Translations under genes and position numbers: made by a program
Origin: Listeria ilorinensis
GTDB taxonomy: Bacteria > Bacillota > Bacilli > Lactobacillales > Listeriaceae
Assembly: GCF_913566895.1 (NCBI RefSeq)
Contig: NZ_CAJYCN010000001.1
Span: forward strand, 62,001 to 126,000
DNA: 64,000 bases
Direction: 5' to 3'
Part shown: piece after piece, positions 54,003 to 63,549 of the stretch
Position numbering within the stretch: position 1 is the stretch's first letter
Layout of the letters: the number at the start of each line of letters is the position of its first letter
The notes under the pieces: generated by a model
The model's input: only the letters and a program-made list of their open reading frames with translations
Database searches by the model: none
What the model was told of the DNA's origin: nothing

Positions 54003-55691
54003 TCAATTTAAAGTCGTGAAAAAGTCCGCAAGCGGTCCAAGCGCCAAGGCTGGCAGAAAGCTGAGTGCCCCGACTAGTAAAATAACACCGAGAAGCAGAC
54101 CGACGAACAGGCCATTCGATGTCGAAAGCGTCCCACTGCTTGCCGCCACACTTTTCTTTTTCGCCAGACTGCCGGCCAGAAAAATAGCAGACACTAGTGG
54201 GATAAATCGTCCAAGCAGCATCATTGTCCCACCGACCAGATTGGTAAATGGATTGTCTGCTGCATATCCCGCAAAAGCACTCCCATTATTGTTGCCCATT
54301 GACGTAAACGCATAGAGTACTTCCGAAAAACCATGCGCCGATCCGTTCGACAAGTAACCGAATGTCTGCTGCAGCATCGTCGCAGCTGCCGTCCCGAGCA
54401 GCGTCAAAAGAGGGGGTGTCAAAACAAGCAGACAAACCATTTTCATCTCATATTGCTCGATTTTCTTGCCCAAATATTCAGGTGTTCGTCCGACCATCAG
54501 CCCTGCAATAAATACAGTTAGAATTACAAACGCAAGCATCCCATAAAGGCCACTTCCCACTCCACCAAAAACCACTTCGCCAAGCTGCATCATAAACAGC
54601 GGCACCATCCCGCCAAGCGGTGTCAAGCTGTCATGCATGGCATTCACTGCCCCGTTGGAAGCTGCCGTAGTCGATACGCCGAAAAGTGCCGACTGGCCAA
54701 TCCCAAAACGAGCTTCTTTCCCTTCCATACTGCCACTTGCCGATACACCAGCAAAATCAGGCCCCGTATACATCTCAGCTGCTGTTATCCCGATTAGTCC
54801 GATAACAAAGACGATCATCATGGCTACAAAAACAGCTCGACCCTGCCGCATATCCTTAACAGCTTTTCCAAAGGTAAACACGAGTGCTGCTGGAATCAGC
54901 AAAATAGCCAACATTTCAAAAAAATTCGAAATAGCCGTTGGATTCTCAAAAGGAAACGCCGAGTTAGCTCCAAAAAAGCCACCGCCATTCGTCCCTAATT
55001 GCTTGATGGCGATTTGACTAGCAGCTGGTCCTAGCGGAATGACTTGTTTCACCCCTTCTTGCACAGTCTCGACTACTTGATAGGAAGAAAAAGTTTGCAC
55101 AACACCCTGCGAGACCAGTAAAACAGCCAGAATGAGCGAAAGTGGCAACAGTAAATACAGGGTGATTTTTGTCAGATCGCGCCAGAAGTTTCCTAACCCA
55201 TGTTTCTTCTTATAAAGGAAACCACGAATCAGCACGAATAGTACGGCGATTCCAGCCGCCGCTGAAACAAAATTCTGCACAGTCAGTCCGAGTGTCTGTG
55301 AAAGATAGGAAAGCGTCCCTTCACCCGAATAAGCTTGCCAGTTGGTATTTGACACAAAACTGGCCGCTGTATTGTAAGCGAGATCGAACGAAGTCCCCTT
55401 TAGATGCTCCGGATTAAGCGGCAAAACCCCTTGTAAAAGAAGTAGCAGCATCAAAAAGACCAAACCTAGAAAGCTGAAAGCAAGTACTGAGAATGCGTAG
55501 CGCTTAGCCGTCATTTCACAAGCCGCGCTTGGACCTATTAGTCGATAAATGCCACGTTCAAGCGGCCCGAAAACCTTCTCTAACCATACCTTCTCGCCAG
55601 TCAGCAGTTTATGAATGTAAAGTCCTAGTGGAATTGCCAAAGCCACCAGTACTGTCAGAAAAAAAAGATCCTGTATAATGATATATTTCAT
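54003..55691 (-). CDS. kdpA: Potassium-transporting ATPase subunit KdpA
   Basis: 562 residues, around ten membrane segments. Selectivity-filter-like segments include [56 protein letters not shown] and [14 protein letters not shown], all typical of KdpA. It forms the potassium-binding channel-like subunit. Its ATG at 55691 overlaps the kdpF stop by four bases. Confidence 0.97.
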   Translation of the reverse strand: MKYIIIQDLFFLTVLVALAIPLGLYIHKLLTGEKVWLEKVFGPLERGIYRLIGPSAACEMTAKRYAFSVLAFSFLGLVFLMLLLLLQGVLPLNPEHLKGTSFDLAYNTAASFVSNTNWQAYSGEGTLSYLSQTLGLTVQNFVSAAAGIAVLFVLIRGFLYKKKHGLGNFWRDLTKITLYLLLPLSLILAVLLVSQGVVQTFSSYQVVETVQEGVKQVIPLGPAASQIAIKQLGTNGGGFFGANSAFPFENPTAISNFFEMLAILLIPAALVFTFGKAVKDMRQGRAVFVAMMIVFVIGLIGITAAEMYTGPDFAGVSASGSMEGKEARFGIGQSALFGVSTTAASNGAVNAMHDSLTPLGGMVPLFMMQLGEVVFGGVGSGLYGMLAFVILTVFIAGLMVGRTPEYLGKKIEQYEMKMVCLLVLTPPLLTLLGTAAATMLQQTFGYLSNGSAHGFSEVLYAFTSMGNNNGSAFAGYAADNPFTNLVGGTMMLLGRFIPLVSAIFLAGSLAKKKSVAASSGTLSTSNGLFVGLLLGVILLVGALSFLPALALGPLADFFTTLN

Positions 55692-55777
55692 AAGTCTTCA
55701 CCTCTAAACAACACATAAAATAAGTAAATAAATAATCCGAGCGCAATCAATCCCATTAAAATTGTGATGATCCACAT
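55688..55777 (-). CDS. kdpF: Small potassium-ATPase subunit KdpF
   Basis: 29 residues, too short for most gene finders: one hydrophobic helix ([20 protein letters not shown]) followed by a short polar tail RGEDL. AAAAAGGAG precedes ATG at 55777 and the stop overlaps the kdpA start (ATGA). The size, composition and position are those of KdpF, the lipid-like stabilising subunit of the KdpABC complex. It is the first gene of the kdp operon. No convincing sigma-A promoter was found in front. Confidence 0.9.
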   Translation of the reverse strand: MWIITILMGLIALGLFIYLFYVLFRGEDL

Positions 55778-55898
55778 CTTCAATCACTCCTTTTTGTTGT
55801 CCTCATCAGCTTTCATGCTTATCTTAACTGCAAAATGCGTAAAGAGAGTGTAAAAAAAGAAATCTAGGGAATAAAGATTGTATTAAGAATGTTTATCT

Positions 55899-55947
55899 GT
55901 GTAACAATTACACACATGAGATAAATTGTGTAAGCCTTTTTACAATT
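55899..55947 (+). promoter_or_regulatory. Two palindromic upstream activator sites for the sigma-54 PTS promoter
   Basis: TGTGTAA-CAA-TTACACA (55899-55915) is a perfect inverted repeat. A similar imperfect one, ATTGTGTAA...TTTACAAT, is at 55925-55946. Sites of this kind upstream of a -24/-12 promoter are typical binding sites of LevR/CelR-like activators. Confidence 0.65.
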
Positions 55948-55948
55948 A

Positions 55949-55962
55949 TGAAAACGTTCTTA
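55949..55962 (+). promoter_or_regulatory. cre-like catabolite control site
   Basis: TGAAAACGTTCTTA matches the cre consensus TGWAANCGNTNWCA at 13 of 14 positions. It lies between the activator sites and the -24 element. Confidence 0.55.
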
Positions 55963-55978
55963 TAAAGCCATTTTAAAG

Positions 55979-55995
55979 TTGGCACGGTTTTTGCA
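55979..55995 (+). promoter_or_regulatory. Sigma-54 (-24/-12) promoter of the cellobiose-class PTS operon
   Basis: TTGGCACGGTTTTTGCA: the invariant GG is at 55981-55982 and GC at 55993-55994, with the full consensus TGGCACG-N4-TTGCA. The first gene starts about 38 bases downstream after AAAGGAGG. The related L. monocytogenes operon is known to be RpoN-linked. Confidence 0.9.
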
Positions 55996-56033
55996 TTATA
56001 ATTCTATGTAAAGTTGAAAAGGAGGAATTCAAA

Positions 56034-56339
56034 ATGAAAACGATTATGTTAGTTTGTTCCGCTGGGATGTCTACCAGTTTACTCGTAACAAAAATGGAAA
56101 AAGCAGCTGAGGCAGAAGGTGTTGATGCAAAAATCTTTGCAGTAGCTGAAGCTGAAGCTGACAAACACATTGATGAAATCGATGTACTTCTTTTAGGCCC
56201 TCAAGTTCGTTTCTTAGAAGGTAGCATGAAGAAAAAATTGGAACCAAAAGGTATTCCAGTTGCAGTTATCAACAGTGTTGACTATGGCATGATGAAAGGC
56301 GACAACGTCTTGAAACAAGCTTTAGAATTAATCAAGTAA
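56034..56339 (+). CDS. PTS cellobiose-class EIIB
   Basis: 101 residues with the phosphocysteine in IMLVCSAGMSTSLLVTKM and the recognition loop VLLLGPQVRFLEGSM. AAAGGAGG precedes ATG at 56034. It passes phosphate from EIIA to a beta-glucoside such as cellobiose on EIIC. Position fits lmo2683-type genes. Confidence 0.93.
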   Translation: MKTIMLVCSAGMSTSLLVTKMEKAAEAEGVDAKIFAVAEAEADKHIDEIDVLLLGPQVRFLEGSMKKKLEPKGIPVAVINSVDYGMMKGDNVLKQALELIK

Positions 56340-56416
56340 CATCAGCACCACCAGCTTATTTGCTGTAAAATATTCAGCAGTCTCTCGAGATTGCAAAAAA
56401 AAAGGAGATTATTATA

Positions 56417-57721
56417 ATGAATGGATTTATTGCTTTTATGGAAAAACATTTTATTCCATACGCAGCAAAAATCGGCGGCCAGCGTCATTTAGTTGCAATT
56501 CGTGATGGTTTCATCGCAACAATGCCACTAATGATTCTCGGGTCCTTCGCCGTATTGATTAACAACTTCCCGATTCAAGCATATCAAGACTTCATGAATG
56601 GACTTTTCGGAGAAGGCAAATGGCAAGCTTTCGGCGGTAACGTATGGAATGGTACTTTCGCGATTCTAGCACTTTTAATTTCTTTCACCGTTGCTTATAA
56701 CCTTGCTAAATCTTACGACAAAGATGCACTTTCTTCTGGTGTCGTATCTGTTGCTTCTTTCTTCGCAATCGGCGCTGTTGCACCAGCAGCTGACGGCGGC
56801 ATGAGCACAGCTGGACTTGGCTCTACTGGTCTTTTCCTAGCTCTTATTATCTCTATTATCTCTACTGAAATTTTCACTCGTCTAAGTGGCAGTGACAAAT
56901 TGGTTATCAAAATGCCTGATGGTGTTCCACCAGCAGTTTCTCGTTCATTCGCAGCACTATTCCCTGCAATGATCACTGTTTCTATCTTTGGTCTTATCAC
57001 TGCATTCTTCCAAGCAGCTGGTATCACTGACCTTGTAGCTGAATTCTACAAACTTATCCAAGAACCGTTCATGGGTCTTGCAAACTCGCTTCCAGCAGCT
57101 TTGCTATTAGCATTTGTTTCTGCATTCCTTTGGTTCTTCGGTTTGCACGGTGCGAACATTATCGACCCATTCATGCAAACAATCAACGTTCCTGCTATTG
57201 AAGCAAACGTTAAAGCTCTTGAAGCTGGTAAAGAAATTCCTTACATCGTTAACAAACCTTTCTTCGATGCATTCGTAAACCTTGGTGGTACTGGTGCAAC
57301 AATCGGTCTTGTTATCGCGATCTTCCTAGTAGCTCGTAAACACAAAGCTTACATGACAGTTTCCAAATTGTCTGCAGCACCTGGTTTGTTCAACATCAAT
57401 GAACCAATGATGTTCGGTCTTCCAATCGTACTGAACCCAATCATGTTCATTCCTTATATCTTGACTCCACTAGTACTTGTAACAGTTGCTTACTTTGCAA
57501 CAGCAACTGGTCTTGTACCAGCTTGTACGATCGTAGTACCTTGGACTACTCCACCAATCATCGGCGGCTTCCTTGCAACGCAAAGCCTTGCAGGTGGTAT
57601 CTTGGCAGCAGTCAACTTGGCTCTTTCTATCGTTATCTTCCTTCCATTCGCGAAAATGGCTCAAATCCAAGAGCTACGTCGTGAAAAAGAAGTACAAGCT
57701 GAAGAAGCAGCACAAGCTTAA
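56417..57721 (+). CDS. PTS cellobiose-class EIIC
   Basis: 434 residues, about ten membrane segments, CelB pattern: FIAFMEKHFIPYAAKIGGQRH, FLWFFGLHGANIIDPFMQ and LFNINEPMMFGLPIVLNP. The codons are more uniform and 'preferred' than in neighbours, pointing to high expression. It lies 77 bases after EIIB; the gap has small dyads but no strong terminator. Probable cellobiose/beta-glucoside uptake. Confidence 0.93.
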   Translation: MNGFIAFMEKHFIPYAAKIGGQRHLVAIRDGFIATMPLMILGSFAVLINNFPIQAYQDFMNGLFGEGKWQAFGGNVWNGTFAILALLISFTVAYNLAKSYDKDALSSGVVSVASFFAIGAVAPAADGGMSTAGLGSTGLFLALIISIISTEIFTRLSGSDKLVIKMPDGVPPAVSRSFAALFPAMITVSIFGLITAFFQAAGITDLVAEFYKLIQEPFMGLANSLPAALLLAFVSAFLWFFGLHGANIIDPFMQTINVPAIEANVKALEAGKEIPYIVNKPFFDAFVNLGGTGATIGLVIAIFLVARKHKAYMTVSKLSAAPGLFNINEPMMFGLPIVLNPIMFIPYILTPLVLVTVAYFATATGLVPACTIVVPWTTPPIIGGFLATQSLAGGILAAVNLALSIVIFLPFAKMAQIQELRREKEVQAEEAAQA

Positions 57722-57751
57722 TCTGGAATTCCGTTAAAGGACGTGTTAGAT

Positions 57752-58054
57752 ATGGATCTAGAACAAACAATTATGAGTTTGATCGTATTCGGCGGTAACG
57801 CCAAGAGCGACGCAATGCTTGCCATCGAAGCAGCTAAAAAAGGCGACTTTGAAACAGCTGATAAACAAATCGAACAAGCAGAGCAGGCTTTACTTGAAGC
57901 ACATCATTCACAAACGACCCTTATTCAAGGTGAAGCACGCGGCGAAAAAACAGAAGTATCCCTTCTTCTCGTCCATGCACAAGATCATTTAATGAACGCC
58001 ATCACCTTTAAGGACTTGGCAAAAGAATTAGTTGATCTTTATCGGTCGAAATAA
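57752..58054 (+). CDS. PTS cellobiose-class EIIA
   Basis: 100 residues from ATG at 57752 (AAAGGA upstream; a GTG three codons earlier is possible). Helical-bundle EIIA with the His in VSLLLVHAQDHLMNAI. It completes the three-part permease driven by the sigma-54 promoter. A terminator follows at once. Confidence 0.93.
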   Translation: MDLEQTIMSLIVFGGNAKSDAMLAIEAAKKGDFETADKQIEQAEQALLEAHHSQTTLIQGEARGEKTEVSLLLVHAQDHLMNAITFKDLAKELVDLYRSK

Positions 58055-58056
58055 AA

Positions 58057-58092
58057 GAAACCCTCCGGCATGATTGTCGGAGGGTTTTCTGC
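58057..58092 (+). terminator. Terminator of the cellobiose-class PTS operon
   Basis: AAACCCTCCG pairs with CGGAGGGTTT around an 11-base loop, followed by TTCTGC; a strong GC-rich stem three bases after the EIIA stop. Confidence 0.88.
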
Positions 58093-58129
58093 TTATTCTA
58101 TCAAAAAGCCAGCATCACAGTGTACCGAC

Positions 58130-58450
58130 TTAACTTTTCAAATTCTTGATCAAGTGTCTGATCGCCCAGACTGGATGACGTGTGAGCATACGCGGTCCAG
58201 AAAAGCGCATGACCGCTTTGATCCTTTCACGATAGTCTTTTCGGTAGCAGTGCACTTGACACTTCTCACAGGTCCCTTTCTCTTCACCAAAGCGACAGTA
58301 AGACAGACGTGTGTGCGCATAGCGCTCTAGATCAACGCATTCCTCACATAACACCTTCTCACCATGTTTTTTGCGGCAATAAAGCGCAATCATGGCACTG
58401 ACTGTTTGCATCTCCTGCTTGATTTTAGGCCCGTCATTGACCTTCTTCAC
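58130..58450 (-). CDS. YgbA-like (nitrous oxide-stimulated promoter) Cys-rich protein
   Basis: 106 residues from GTG at 58450 (AAGGTGGGAG upstream; the frame extends to 58492). Seven Cys residues lie in the pattern ALYCRKKHGEKVLCEECVDL, LSYCRFGEEKGTCEKCQVHC, then KAVMRFSGPRML near the C-terminus, as in the YgbA_NO family. E. coli YgbA is tied to recovery from nitrosative stress, and the Cys pairs suggest metal or Fe-S binding. It stands alone, convergent with the PTS operon. Confidence 0.8.
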   Translation of the reverse strand: MKKVNDGPKIKQEMQTVSAMIALYCRKKHGEKVLCEECVDLERYAHTRLSYCRFGEEKGTCEKCQVHCYRKDYRERIKAVMRFSGPRMLTRHPVWAIRHLIKNLKS

Positions 58451-58552
58451 ACTACTCCCACCTTTTCGCCCTTTTATTGTGACTACTTCCACTTGAAATT
58501 TTTTATTTATCGCACAGATACTTATTTGATCTTTAGGCTAGATACCTGTGAC

Positions 58553-59119
58553 TCAAAGTAATTTTTCCAAAACGCCTGTTAAGGTTTCTGCGCTGACTTG
58601 AATCTTAGCCGGGCGCTCATAGATATCATCATTTACTTTTTCAACCATCGTCAACAGAATCACACTATTCAGTACGAGAGAGACAGCCTCCGATTCCGCA
58701 CAATGGCGCTCATTTCGGCCAATGACCTGCTTTACTTTTTGATCAATTTTCTCATAAAGATATTCGATTACAGAAGGGTTGATGAATTCCATATCCTTAC
58801 TCCCCATTTCTTTAACCGAAATCACCATAAAATCTCGATATTTATCATAAAGGGACAGCATGAATTCACTTGCAGCCTTCAAAAAAGTCTCTCGATCAGG
58901 AAAATCAGGCGCAAAAAACTGATCGATCTCCAGCTTAATGGATTCGATCTGCCGCTCAAGTGTCAGATGGATCAGATTTTCCTTATTCTTAAATTTCTTG
59001 AAAATCGTGGCTTCATTGATGCCGGCCGCCTCTGCTAATTGCCGTGTCGTCGAACCTTTAATGCCATTCTTAGCCACCATTTTAAGTGCTGCTTCCATGA
59101 TTGATTCGTTTGTAATCAA
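58553..59119 (-). CDS. TetR-family transcription regulator
   Basis: 188 residues from TTG at 59119, favoured because AAAGGAG lies about seven bases upstream; ATG at 59140 (start MAERSKGL) is the alternative. The N-terminal TetR helix-turn-helix is clear: SIMEAALKMVAKNGIKGSTT, RQLAEAAGINEATIFKKFKN. The ligand domain ends in VSAETLTGVLEKLL. A divergent unit with NamA; its own promoter contains repeats that may be its operator. It matches the lmo2690 position. The targets are unknown. Confidence 0.85.
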   Translation of the reverse strand: MITNESIMEAALKMVAKNGIKGSTTRQLAEAAGINEATIFKKFKNKENLIHLTLERQIESIKLEIDQFFAPDFPDRETFLKAASEFMLSLYDKYRDFMVISVKEMGSKDMEFINPSVIEYLYEKIDQKVKQVIGRNERHCAESEAVSLVLNSVILLTMVEKVNDDIYERPAKIQVSAETLTGVLEKLL

Positions 59120-59149
59120 ACCCTTGCTCCTTTCTGCCATCCTTCGATA

Positions 59150-59199
59150 AAGCAAGTACTTACTTACCCAAGTATAGCAAAGCCATTTTTTTCTTTCAA
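59150..59199 (-). promoter_or_regulatory. TetR gene promoter and probable auto-operator
   Basis: On the minus strand TTGAAA (59199-59194) and TATACT (59176-59171), spacing 17. Just downstream, around 59150-59172, repeats of AAGTA/TACTT (CAAGTACTTACTTAC on the plus strand) form a dyad suitable for a TetR dimer. Confidence 0.65.
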
Positions 59200-59243
59200 C
59201 CTTTTTTGATTTGATCAATTGTTGATATATAATTTTTGACAAA

Positions 59244-59264
59244 AGTGTGAAAGATTATCACACT
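59244..59264. promoter_or_regulatory. Inverted repeat in the namA upstream region
   Basis: AGTGTGA-N7-TCACACT, a perfect 7-bp dyad, lies about 100 bases before the namA start, next to TTGACA (59236-59241). A CATAAT at 59313-59318 may be the namA -10. The dyad resembles Crp/Fnr-type sites except for its 7-base centre. Confidence 0.45.
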
Positions 59265-59365
59265 ATAAGCAAATTTAATATTCCTGCAATAGAAATGTCT
59301 TGTGAAAAATGGCATAATTAATTTATCTACGGTGCGAAAAAAAGTTTGAAATGGAAGTGATAGTT

Positions 59366-61405
59366 TTGGAATTAACTAGAAAAGAGCGAATTGAAGCAGA
59401 GAAGAAGGAAGGCAAGAAGCGCAAGAAGAAAGATGCCCTGAAAACCGGTACAACGATCGCAAGCCTTGCAGCAGTTGCAACGACAATTGCCGTACCTGCC
59501 TATTCGACAGTAGTATCAGCAGATGAAGTTTCCAATACGGACACGGAAAATGAGGGTACAACCGATGATAACAGCTTAACAAATAGCCAAACAGCACCTG
59601 AAACCACCAATCCGACACAGGAAGACACGACAACAACCAATACAACAGATACAGCAGTCAGCACACCGGAAACTTCGACGCAAACACAGCCCGCTCAAAC
59701 AGCCCCGCAATCTGAGACAAAGACGGAAGTTCAAGAAAGTACGAACGTTCAGCCAAGTACTGAAACACAGCAAAGCAGCACGAATGTACAAACTGCGCCC
59801 ATTTCTACCAACAAATTGATGGGTAGTTCCTTACGCGTTTCATCTCAGTCGGCAGAAGCTTTTATTAACTCGATTGCACCAGATGCCCAGTCGATTGCAG
59901 CTGCAAATGATTTGTATGCATCGGTCATGATTGCTCAAGCTTGTCTGGAAAGCGGCTATGGTTCAAGTACCCTTTCTTCTGCCCCGAACTATAATCTTTT
60001 TGGCATTAAAGGGACTTATAACGGACAATACGTCGAAATGAAAACTCTAGAAGATGACGGATCCGGCAACTATTATCAAATTACAGCCAAGTTCCGTAAA
60101 TATCCTAATTACGCGGCTTCCCTGCAGGACAATGCCAATGTTTTGCATAACGGCCCATCTTGGAATCCTAATTATTATGCTGGTGCTTGGAAAAGCAACA
60201 CAAACTCCTATAAAGATGCCACACGGGCTCTAACCGGAACTTATGCAACGGATACAAGCTATGCTAACAAGCTCAACAGCATTATCGAACGTTATGATTT
60301 GACACAATATGATACGGGTTCATCTGGCAGCAGTAATAATAACAGTAGTTCCGGTAGCAGCACAACAGACAATACCTCTGTCGGTACTTACTATACTGTG
60401 CAGTCGGGTGATACACTCTATAAAATTGCCAACAAATATGGTACTTCCGTAGCCAATTTAAAATCTTGGAACAACCTTAAATCTGATACCATTTATCCTG
60501 GGCAAAAATTGATTGTTTCCAAATCAAGTTCGAACAGCGGCTCCTCTTCTTCCAGTTCGTCCAGTAACACGAACAGTGGCAGCAGCTCATCATCCAGTAA
60601 TAACAGCTCTGCTTCTACTTATACAGTAAAAAGTGGCGACTCCCTCTGGAAAATCAGCCAACAGTTTGGCGTATCTGTAGCTAACTTGAAGTCATGGAAT
60701 AATTTGTCTTCTGATACCATTCACCCGGGTCAAGTATTGAAAGTTACTGCTGGTTCGTCCAGCTCGAACAGTGGTTCATCGAGTTCTAACTCTAACAATT
60801 CAAATGCTTCCTCTAATTCTAACAGTAATAATGCTTCATCTGGCACAACTTATACTGTTCAATCAGGGGATTCACTTTGGAAAATCGCCAATAAATATGG
60901 TACTTCCATTGCCAATCTTAAATCTTGGAATAAATTGTCCTCTGATACGATTCATCCAGGACAAAAACTGATTGTTTCCAAGTCATCCGGATCAAGCAGC
61001 AGTTCTTCAAGTTCGAGCAGTTCAGCTACTAATAATAGCTCAAGCACTAACAACAATGCTTCATCCGGTACAACTTATACTGTTCAATCGGGGGATTCAC
61101 TTTGGAAAATCGCCAATAAATATGGCACTTCCGTTACCAATCTCAAATCTTGGAATAAATTGTCCTCCGATACGATCCATCCGGGACAAAAACTGATTGT
61201 TTCCAAATCAAGCAGTAACAGCTCAACTTCCAATTCATCCAGTTCGAATAGCTCGAACACTGCTTCTAAGACCTATACTGTACAAAAAGGCGACACACTA
61301 TGGGGTATTGCTCAGAAAAACCATGTTTCTGTGAGCAGCCTGCAGTCTTGGAACAAGCTAAACGGCACGACAATCTATGTCGGGCAAAAATTAGTCATTA
61401 AATAA
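59366..61405 (+). CDS. namA: Autolysin NamA: GH73 peptidoglycan hydrolase with five LysM domains
   Basis: 679 residues from TTG at 59366 (GGAAGTGA upstream; an ATG at 59351 lacks a ribosome site). Basic N-terminus, signal peptide (GTTIASLAAVATTIAVPAYS) cleaved near VSA-DE, a Thr/Gln-rich linker, a GH73 glucosaminidase/muramidase domain (about 155-310; catalytic Glu probably in AQACLESGYG, then NYNLFGIKG), and five LysM domains separated by Ser/Asn-rich linkers, each starting YTVxxGDxLxxIA. It cleaves cell-wall glycan during cell separation; in L. monocytogenes NamA (lmo2691) is exported by SecA2. Confidence 0.93.
   Translation: MELTRKERIEAEKKEGKKRKKKDALKTGTTIASLAAVATTIAVPAYSTVVSADEVSNTDTENEGTTDDNSLTNSQTAPETTNPTQEDTTTTNTTDTAVSTPETSTQTQPAQTAPQSETKTEVQESTNVQPSTETQQSSTNVQTAPISTNKLMGSSLRVSSQSAEAFINSIAPDAQSIAAANDLYASVMIAQACLESGYGSSTLSSAPNYNLFGIKGTYNGQYVEMKTLEDDGSGNYYQITAKFRKYPNYAASLQDNANVLHNGPSWNPNYYAGAWKSNTNSYKDATRALTGTYATDTSYANKLNSIIERYDLTQYDTGSSGSSNNNSSSGSSTTDNTSVGTYYTVQSGDTLYKIANKYGTSVANLKSWNNLKSDTIYPGQKLIVSKSSSNSGSSSSSSSSNTNSGSSSSSSNNSSASTYTVKSGDSLWKISQQFGVSVANLKSWNNLSSDTIHPGQVLKVTAGSSSSNSGSSSSNSNNSNASSNSNSNNASSGTTYTVQSGDSLWKIANKYGTSIANLKSWNKLSSDTIHPGQKLIVSKSSGSSSSSSSSSSSATNNSSSTNNNASSGTTYTVQSGDSLWKIANKYGTSVTNLKSWNKLSSDTIHPGQKLIVSKSSSNSSTSNSSSSNSSNTASKTYTVQKGDTLWGIAQKNHVSVSSLQSWNKLNGTTIYVGQKLVIK
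60846..61210 (+). repeat. Near-identical LysM repeat copies at DNA level
   Basis: The third and fourth LysM units (60846-60985 and 61071-61210) differ at only a few bases and are spaced exactly 225 bases apart, while units 1, 2 and 5 have diverged. This suggests a recent duplication or gene conversion and allows copy-number change by recombination. Confidence 0.7.
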
Positions 61406-61420
61406 ATCATTGAACGCTAG

Positions 61421-61471
61421 AAAAGCCATTTGACAGCCCTCCTTATGGGTAGCTGCCAAATGGCTTTTTTT
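61421..61471. terminator. Terminator after namA
   Basis: AAAAGCCATTTGACAG pairs with CTGCCAAATGGCTTTT (one mismatch), then TTTT. Probably also serves the convergent minus-strand gene. Confidence 0.88.
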
Positions 61472-61514
61472 AGTTTCATCCTGAAAAACAGAGCGGCTAG
61501 TTGCCATTCCCTTT

Positions 61515-62975
61515 TTATTCCGGTTGCAAAGTAAAACTGCGCTTATTGTCAAAACTGTAACCTGTGATTTTCCCTGTTTTCAAATTCAAATCGAGGGTGC
61601 TATCTGGTGTCAAAATAATCAAATGATCCCCATCTTGTTTATAATTTGTCACTTCCGATGTCTCTAAACCTGTTGTCCACTCGATTGCTTTGCTTTCCGG
61701 ATTCAGAGCACTTATTTTTAGATTAGCGCTCCATTCAACATTTTCCTTATGGAGAATTAACCAGTTCTTATCCTTTGTCTCCATTGGAAGCCACTTGGTA
61801 CTGTTATCTGCATGAACTGCCATGCACAAGTTGAAAAAACGATCAGCTTGCCCTAAGTAGCGATTCAAACTTTCCTGATAATCATCGCTCGCCTGCAGGT
61901 AAGTATCTACATCGTTGTAATCATTAAAATCTGGTGATTGCGGTTGCGGAACTTGTGCCTCATAATCAATCATTTTAGCAAAACGATCGTCCGGTTGCGT
62001 TTTTGTTGTGTCTAAGATAAATGCACCTTGGATGAATGGGTGCTCAGACACCTTTTGATCGTCAGACAGGGTTAGTTTCCCGTTTTGTAAAAAAGTTGTT
62101 TGGTAAAGAAACTCTCGTTGCGGTTCCGCCGCTATCTCCAAGTCATTCCCTGTCTGTATGGCGGTCGCTTCCTTATCAGATAAAAAGGCCAACAAGCTAT
62201 TTCGTTCGGGATTGGCTACGACGTCAGCAGTCATAAAGCCCTTCTCCTCCATTGAATCAGGAAAATCTTGGTCGCTGATTCCTTCTGTTGCTACTTTTCC
62301 TTTTAGCTGATCAGGATCGATCTGATAAAATTGACCATCCAGTCCTTTAAAATAGAGCTGGTCATTTTTGATCACATAATCTTCTTGCCGATTTGGAAAT
62401 TGCTTTTGAATATCGCCAAAGTCTTCTTTTTCCGCTAAAATATCACCTGTTTGTGCATGAAGAACCTGTAGGCCACTATCTGCAAAATACCATAGTTTCT
62501 GCTTGGTTCTGCCAATTAGCGCTACTTCACTTCCTCGAGCCAATTTTGTTTGCCAAATCTGCTTGCCGCTTTCCGGTGCAATCAGAACGGCATAATTTTT
62601 CGTTTTGCCATACGTCCCGTATCGCCCTGTCTCATTCGCTTGGAAATTACCGACCGCAAGCGCAGCTACTGTCTGTCCATCATCCATATGATAGATCTCC
62701 ATCTGCTCTCCCGGTTCAATTGAGCTGGCATCCGTCAGTGAAATCGACAGAACCAAAAATATACCTACCGGAATAATCAGCGGCATGATAAGCATCGAAA
62801 AAATACTCCGAATTGAAATAGGCTTTCGATTCCGCACACAAGAAATAATATCTCGAATTGTAATAAAAAGTAAAAAAACAATGATTATATAAATAATCGT
62901 TAGAAAAATATTGTGCCATAGTGTCTGATCATATTGAAATGCTCGTAAAACTTTCTCCCAAAATGTTAATTCCAT
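61515..62975 (-). CDS. Membrane-anchored protein with a beta-propeller-like outer region
   Basis: 486 residues. Two N-terminal membrane segments (FLTIIYIIIVFLLFITI and MLIMPLIIPVGIFLVLSI), then a large outer part with repeats typical of PQQ/BamB-like propellers (LIAPESGKQIWQTKLARGS, VLHAQTGDILAEKEDFG, ALNPESKAIEWTTGL, DLNLKTGKITGYSFD). I do not recognise a characterised family. GGGAGG precedes ATG at 62975. It sits between namA and pstA and seems to be a single-gene unit; a role in envelope sensing or assembly is only a guess. Confidence 0.7.
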   Translation of the reverse strand: MELTFWEKVLRAFQYDQTLWHNIFLTIIYIIIVFLLFITIRDIISCVRNRKPISIRSIFSMLIMPLIIPVGIFLVLSISLTDASSIEPGEQMEIYHMDDGQTVAALAVGNFQANETGRYGTYGKTKNYAVLIAPESGKQIWQTKLARGSEVALIGRTKQKLWYFADSGLQVLHAQTGDILAEKEDFGDIQKQFPNRQEDYVIKNDQLYFKGLDGQFYQIDPDQLKGKVATEGISDQDFPDSMEEKGFMTADVVANPERNSLLAFLSDKEATAIQTGNDLEIAAEPQREFLYQTTFLQNGKLTLSDDQKVSEHPFIQGAFILDTTKTQPDDRFAKMIDYEAQVPQPQSPDFNDYNDVDTYLQASDDYQESLNRYLGQADRFFNLCMAVHADNSTKWLPMETKDKNWLILHKENVEWSANLKISALNPESKAIEWTTGLETSEVTNYKQDGDHLIILTPDSTLDLNLKTGKITGYSFDNKRSFTLQPE

Positions 62976-63035
62976 AGTTGCCTCCCTTTCACAAAAATTT
63001 TACCATATAACCCCATCATATGTAAGATACTTTCC

Positions 63036-63092
63036 AAAATAAAAATGCTGCTAAACCGGGAGAAACCTGGAAGTCTCTCGGTTTAGCAGCAT
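63036..63092 (-). terminator. Terminator downstream of pstA
   Basis: ATGCTGCTAAACCG pairs perfectly with CGGTTTAGCAGCAT, extended by GAGA/TCTC, and is followed on the minus strand by TTTTTATTTT. About ten bases after the pstA stop. Confidence 0.9.
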
Positions 63093-63103
63093 GACTTTAT
63101 TTT

Positions 63104-63511
<408 letters not shown>

Positions 63512-63549
63512 TTAGTTTTACCTAATTTCAGCTGTTCAAACATTCTTTA

